This document shows, piece by piece, positions 34,549 through 36,605 of a DNA stretch of 36,605 nucleotides. This DNA is from Psychrobacter sp. (GTDB lineage Bacteria > Pseudomonadota > Gammaproteobacteria > Pseudomonadales > Moraxellaceae). How positions within the stretch are numbered: position 1 is the first letter of the stretch; each line of letters opens with the position of its first letter. The notes under the pieces were generated by a model, which was not told where the DNA came from, searched no databases, and worked only from the letters and a program-made list of their open reading frames with translations. The DNA is taken from positions 1 through 36,605 of the forward strand of contig NZ_JAKDJE010000026.1 of NCBI RefSeq assembly GCF_030454045.1, written 5' to 3'. The position numbers and the translations under genes are program-made.

Positions 34549-35644
34549 TTACAGCCCTGCTTTTAGACTCGCCTCGATAAACTGATCGAGATCGCCATCT
34601 AGCACCGCGCCCGTGTTGAAGGTTTCAACACCGGTACGCAGATCCTTGATACGAGAATCATCGAGCACGTATGAGCGAATCTGGCTACCCCAGCCGACAT
34701 CAGACTTGTTGTCTTCAACCGCTTGTTGTTTTTCCATACGTTTTTGCATCTCAAGCTCATAGAGCTTAGCACGTAGCATCTTCATTGCCGTGGCTTTGTT
34801 GCCATGCTGACTACGCTCATTCTGACAAGTCACCACCACACCACTTGGCTCATGGGTAATACGTACCGCAGAGTCCGTGGTGTTTACGTGCTGACCGCCC
34901 GCTCCTGAGGAGCGATAGGTATCAATGCGCAAGTCAGCAGGATTGATGTCGATATCGACATTATCATCAATCTCAGGCGAGACAAACACCGCCGCAAATG
35001 AGGTATGACGACCGTTATTGCTATCAAATGGTGATTTACGTACCAAACGATGGACGCCAATCTCAGTACGCAGCCAACCAAAAGCGTAGTCGCCTTTGAT
35101 CTCAATGGTGGCTGACTTGATACCCGCGACACTGCCAGCAGACACTTCAATCACGTCTACCTTAAAGCCATGCGCTTCCGCCCAGCGTGTATACATACGC
35201 AGCAGCATCTCTGCCCAGTCTTGCGCTTCGGTACCGCCACTGCCTGATTGGATATCCAAGTAGCAGTTGTTTGGATCCATCTCGCCACTAAACATACGGC
35301 GGAACTCTAGATCAGCCACGCGCTGCTCGGCATCATCTAGCTCGCTCTGCACGTCAGCTAGCAAGGACTCATCCTCTGCTTCTACTGCCAACTCTAGCAT
35401 GGCAGACGCATCCGCTAGCGTGGTCTCAAGAGAGACCACCACATCGATGACACCATCAAGGTGGCTTTTTTCTTTATTAATCTTGGTGGCACGCTCTGGA
35501 TCATTCCACAGCTCAGGATTTTCTAATTCTAAATTGACTTCTTCTAAGCGTTCTTGCTTGCCATCGAAGTCAAAGATACCTCCGCAAATCCTGCCCGCGC
35601 TCGGATAAATCTTTAATCTGTTCTTGATACGGATTGATTTCCAT
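34549..35644 (-). CDS. prfB: Peptide chain release factor 2, with programmed +1 frameshift
   Basis: A 364-residue release factor reading UAA and UGA. Translation starts at ATG 35644 (AGGA upstream) and meets an in-frame TGA at 35570-35572 after 24 codons. The site reads GGAGG-TAT-CTT-TGA-C: an internal Shine-Dalgarno sequence, a slippery CTT and the stop, as in E. coli, so ribosomes shift +1 at CTT and continue with GAC in the frame that ends at 34549. The stop-codon anticodon motif SPF (VRKSPFDSNNGRHTSFA) and the peptidyl-hydrolysis motif GGQ (SSGAGGQHVN) are intact. The frameshift lets RF2 level control its own synthesis. This is not a pseudogene. Confidence 0.97.
35570..35584 (-). promoter_or_regulatory. 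prfB: prfB recoding site
   Basis: On the minus strand GGAGG, TAT, then CTT TGA. The internal Shine-Dalgarno sequence lies three bases before CTT, the spacing needed for the +1 shift. The shifted frame continues GAC TTC GAT. Confidence 0.95.
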
Positions 35645-35760
35645 AAGTGTTCCTGTTTTTCTAATAAAAATAAATAACGAATACGGCGCTATTTTAAATG
35701 AGATTGATACTAAATAGTTGGCTAATTATCATGGTGATAACCACTTATGCATCCATTAAG

Positions 35761-36462
35761 CTATATTGACCAATCTTCTACTGCCCAACGATGCGCCAAG
35801 GCATGAGCATGTAGCGCCTCATCAGGTGACACACAGATCGCCACATCCGCCCATTCTAGCAATGGAATGTCGTTTTTGGAGTCTGAATAGGCATAGGTTT
35901 TTTCAAAGGTGATGCCCGCTGCTTGCTGCTTATCAAGCCACTTATCTAAATGGTAGATCTTGCCTGCCTGAAAGTTTGGTTTATCAGTCAGCTTGCCCGT
36001 ATAACGCTCATCTTTTATCTCAAGCGGCGTAGCCAATACATTGGCTGACTCAATGCCAAAGCGCTTGGCAATAGCAGACACCACAAAATCGTTGGTCGCA
36101 GAAATAATCACCACATCATGCCCTTGCTCAACATGCTGACACAACGCCTCCATCGCCTTTGGGCGGATATGCGGCTCAATTTCGCTTTTGATGTAATCTT
36201 CTCTTAGCTCATCAAGTCTATCAAGTGGCAAACTACTCAAAAACTGCGCGACAAATTCATTATACTCTGTCGCATCTAGCGTCCCTTCGATATAGTCATT
36301 ATAAAACTTCTGGTTGGCAGTACGATACTCAGCCTCATCGACAAGGTCATGCTTGACGATATACTCACCCCACAGATAGTCACTATCGACATCCAGTAAA
36401 GTATGGTCTAAATCAAATAGCGCCAGTTGTTTTTGTTGTGTTTGTGCTGGATTTGCCTGCAT
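35761..36462 (-). CDS. HAD-IB family phosphatase (SerB-like)
   Basis: A 233-residue HAD-superfamily hydrolase. Motif I is FDLDHTLL (nucleophile and acid Asp), motif II is VIISATNDFV, and motif III/IV is YAYSDSKNDIPLL with the metal-binding aspartates. The helical cap is of the C1 type between motifs I and II. Subfamily IB includes phosphoserine and other small-molecule phosphatases; the substrate here is unknown. AAGG lies before the ATG. It precedes prfB on the same strand by about 116 bases. Confidence 0.88.
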   Translation of the reverse strand: MQANPAQTQQKQLALFDLDHTLLDVDSDYLWGEYIVKHDLVDEAEYRTANQKFYNDYIEGTLDATEYNEFVAQFLSSLPLDRLDELREDYIKSEIEPHIRPKAMEALCQHVEQGHDVVIISATNDFVVSAIAKRFGIESANVLATPLEIKDERYTGKLTDKPNFQAGKIYHLDKWLDKQQAAGITFEKTYAYSDSKNDIPLLEWADVAICVSPDEALHAHALAHRWAVEDWSI

Positions 36463-36502
36463 GGTGAGACCTTATCGTTGGTTGCGAAAAAATATGAATC
36501 TT

Positions 36503-36605
36503 TTAGGGCGTTTTGAACATTCGCAAATAGGCACTGCTGATCGCTAAAACTGTTCCAGACAAGGCACAAAGCGACGATAATGCAGATGCCTTAGCGAGAT
36601 TTGTA
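36503..36605 (-). CDS. Possible C-terminal end of a minus-strand gene
   Basis: An open minus-strand frame enters from the right edge and stops at 36503. It encodes about 33 residues including LSSLCALSGTVLAISSAY, which could be a membrane helix, ending LRMFKTP. It could be the tail of a membrane protein gene just upstream of the HAD gene. Length is too short to be sure; it may be non-coding. Confidence 0.3.
   Translation of the reverse strand, partial: TNLAKASALSSLCALSGTVLAISSAYLRMFKTP

Noticed and set aside
35443..35644. The in-frame TGA near the start of prfB as evidence of a broken gene
   Set aside because: The stop sits in the standard RF2 recoding site with internal Shine-Dalgarno sequence and CTT-TGA-C, so it is programmed.
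1..36605. Prophage, defence island, CRISPR array or biosynthetic cluster
   Set aside because: No phage structural genes, no direct-repeat array, no restriction or toxin pair, and no biosynthetic megaenzymes were seen; the genes are mostly core.

Overview
The window looks like core chromosome of a Moraxellaceae gammaproteobacterium, most likely Psychrobacter or a close relative. This is judged from moderate G+C, gene content and protein flavour: an RNase HI-DnaQ fusion, an orphan RnfB beside nth, a FimL/ChpA-like scaffold, and several short-chain dehydrogenases with acyl-CoA enzymes. No database was searched. I see no rRNA, tRNA, CRISPR array, prophage or complete insertion sequence.

Layout. 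(1) 147-4576, minus strand: a tight four-gene operon (acyl-CoA dehydrogenase, MDR oxidoreductase, two SDRs) that looks like degradation of an unknown acyl-CoA or alcohol substrate. A GlxA-type AraC regulator is divergent at 4849, and the shared intergenic region holds two matched inverted repeats over a candidate promoter. (2) 5895-8936: a Tat-signal LD-carboxypeptidase, a YkvA/DUF1232 protein, a small membrane protein and a lipoprotein. (3) 9343-14028: the rnhA-dnaQ fusion, a FimL-like protein and nudC. A 132-bp MITE with an 8-bp target duplication sits directly at the nudC stop codon. (4) 14219-16135: a divergent EamA exporter and LysR regulator. (5) 16410-21154: orphan rnfB, nth, a DJ-1/PfpI protein, metK, a DUF3144 protein and a Kazal-like lipoprotein. 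(6) 21283-24815: two paralogous BCCT transporters in tandem, each followed by its own terminator. (7) 24958-29018: a PQQ-type sugar dehydrogenase lipoprotein and clpB, which has a convincing sigma-32 promoter and a structured leader. (8) 29250-32495: an L,D-transpeptidase gene broken by two opposite frameshifts, then an acyl-CoA synthetase and HSD10-like SDR pair under a candidate operator. (9) 32764-36462: topoisomerase IB, a GNAT acetyltransferase remnant, ppnP, prfB with its programmed +1 frameshift, and a HAD phosphatase. Fragments of open frames run off both ends of the window.

The two lipid-type operons together supply acyl activation, alpha/beta dehydrogenation, enoyl or ketone reduction and 3-hydroxyacyl oxidation. 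No hydratase or thiolase is in the window. I did not find a convincing new multigene system. The points most worth checking are the MITE, the doubly frameshifted transpeptidase, the candidate operators, the clpB leader and the enzyme fusion.
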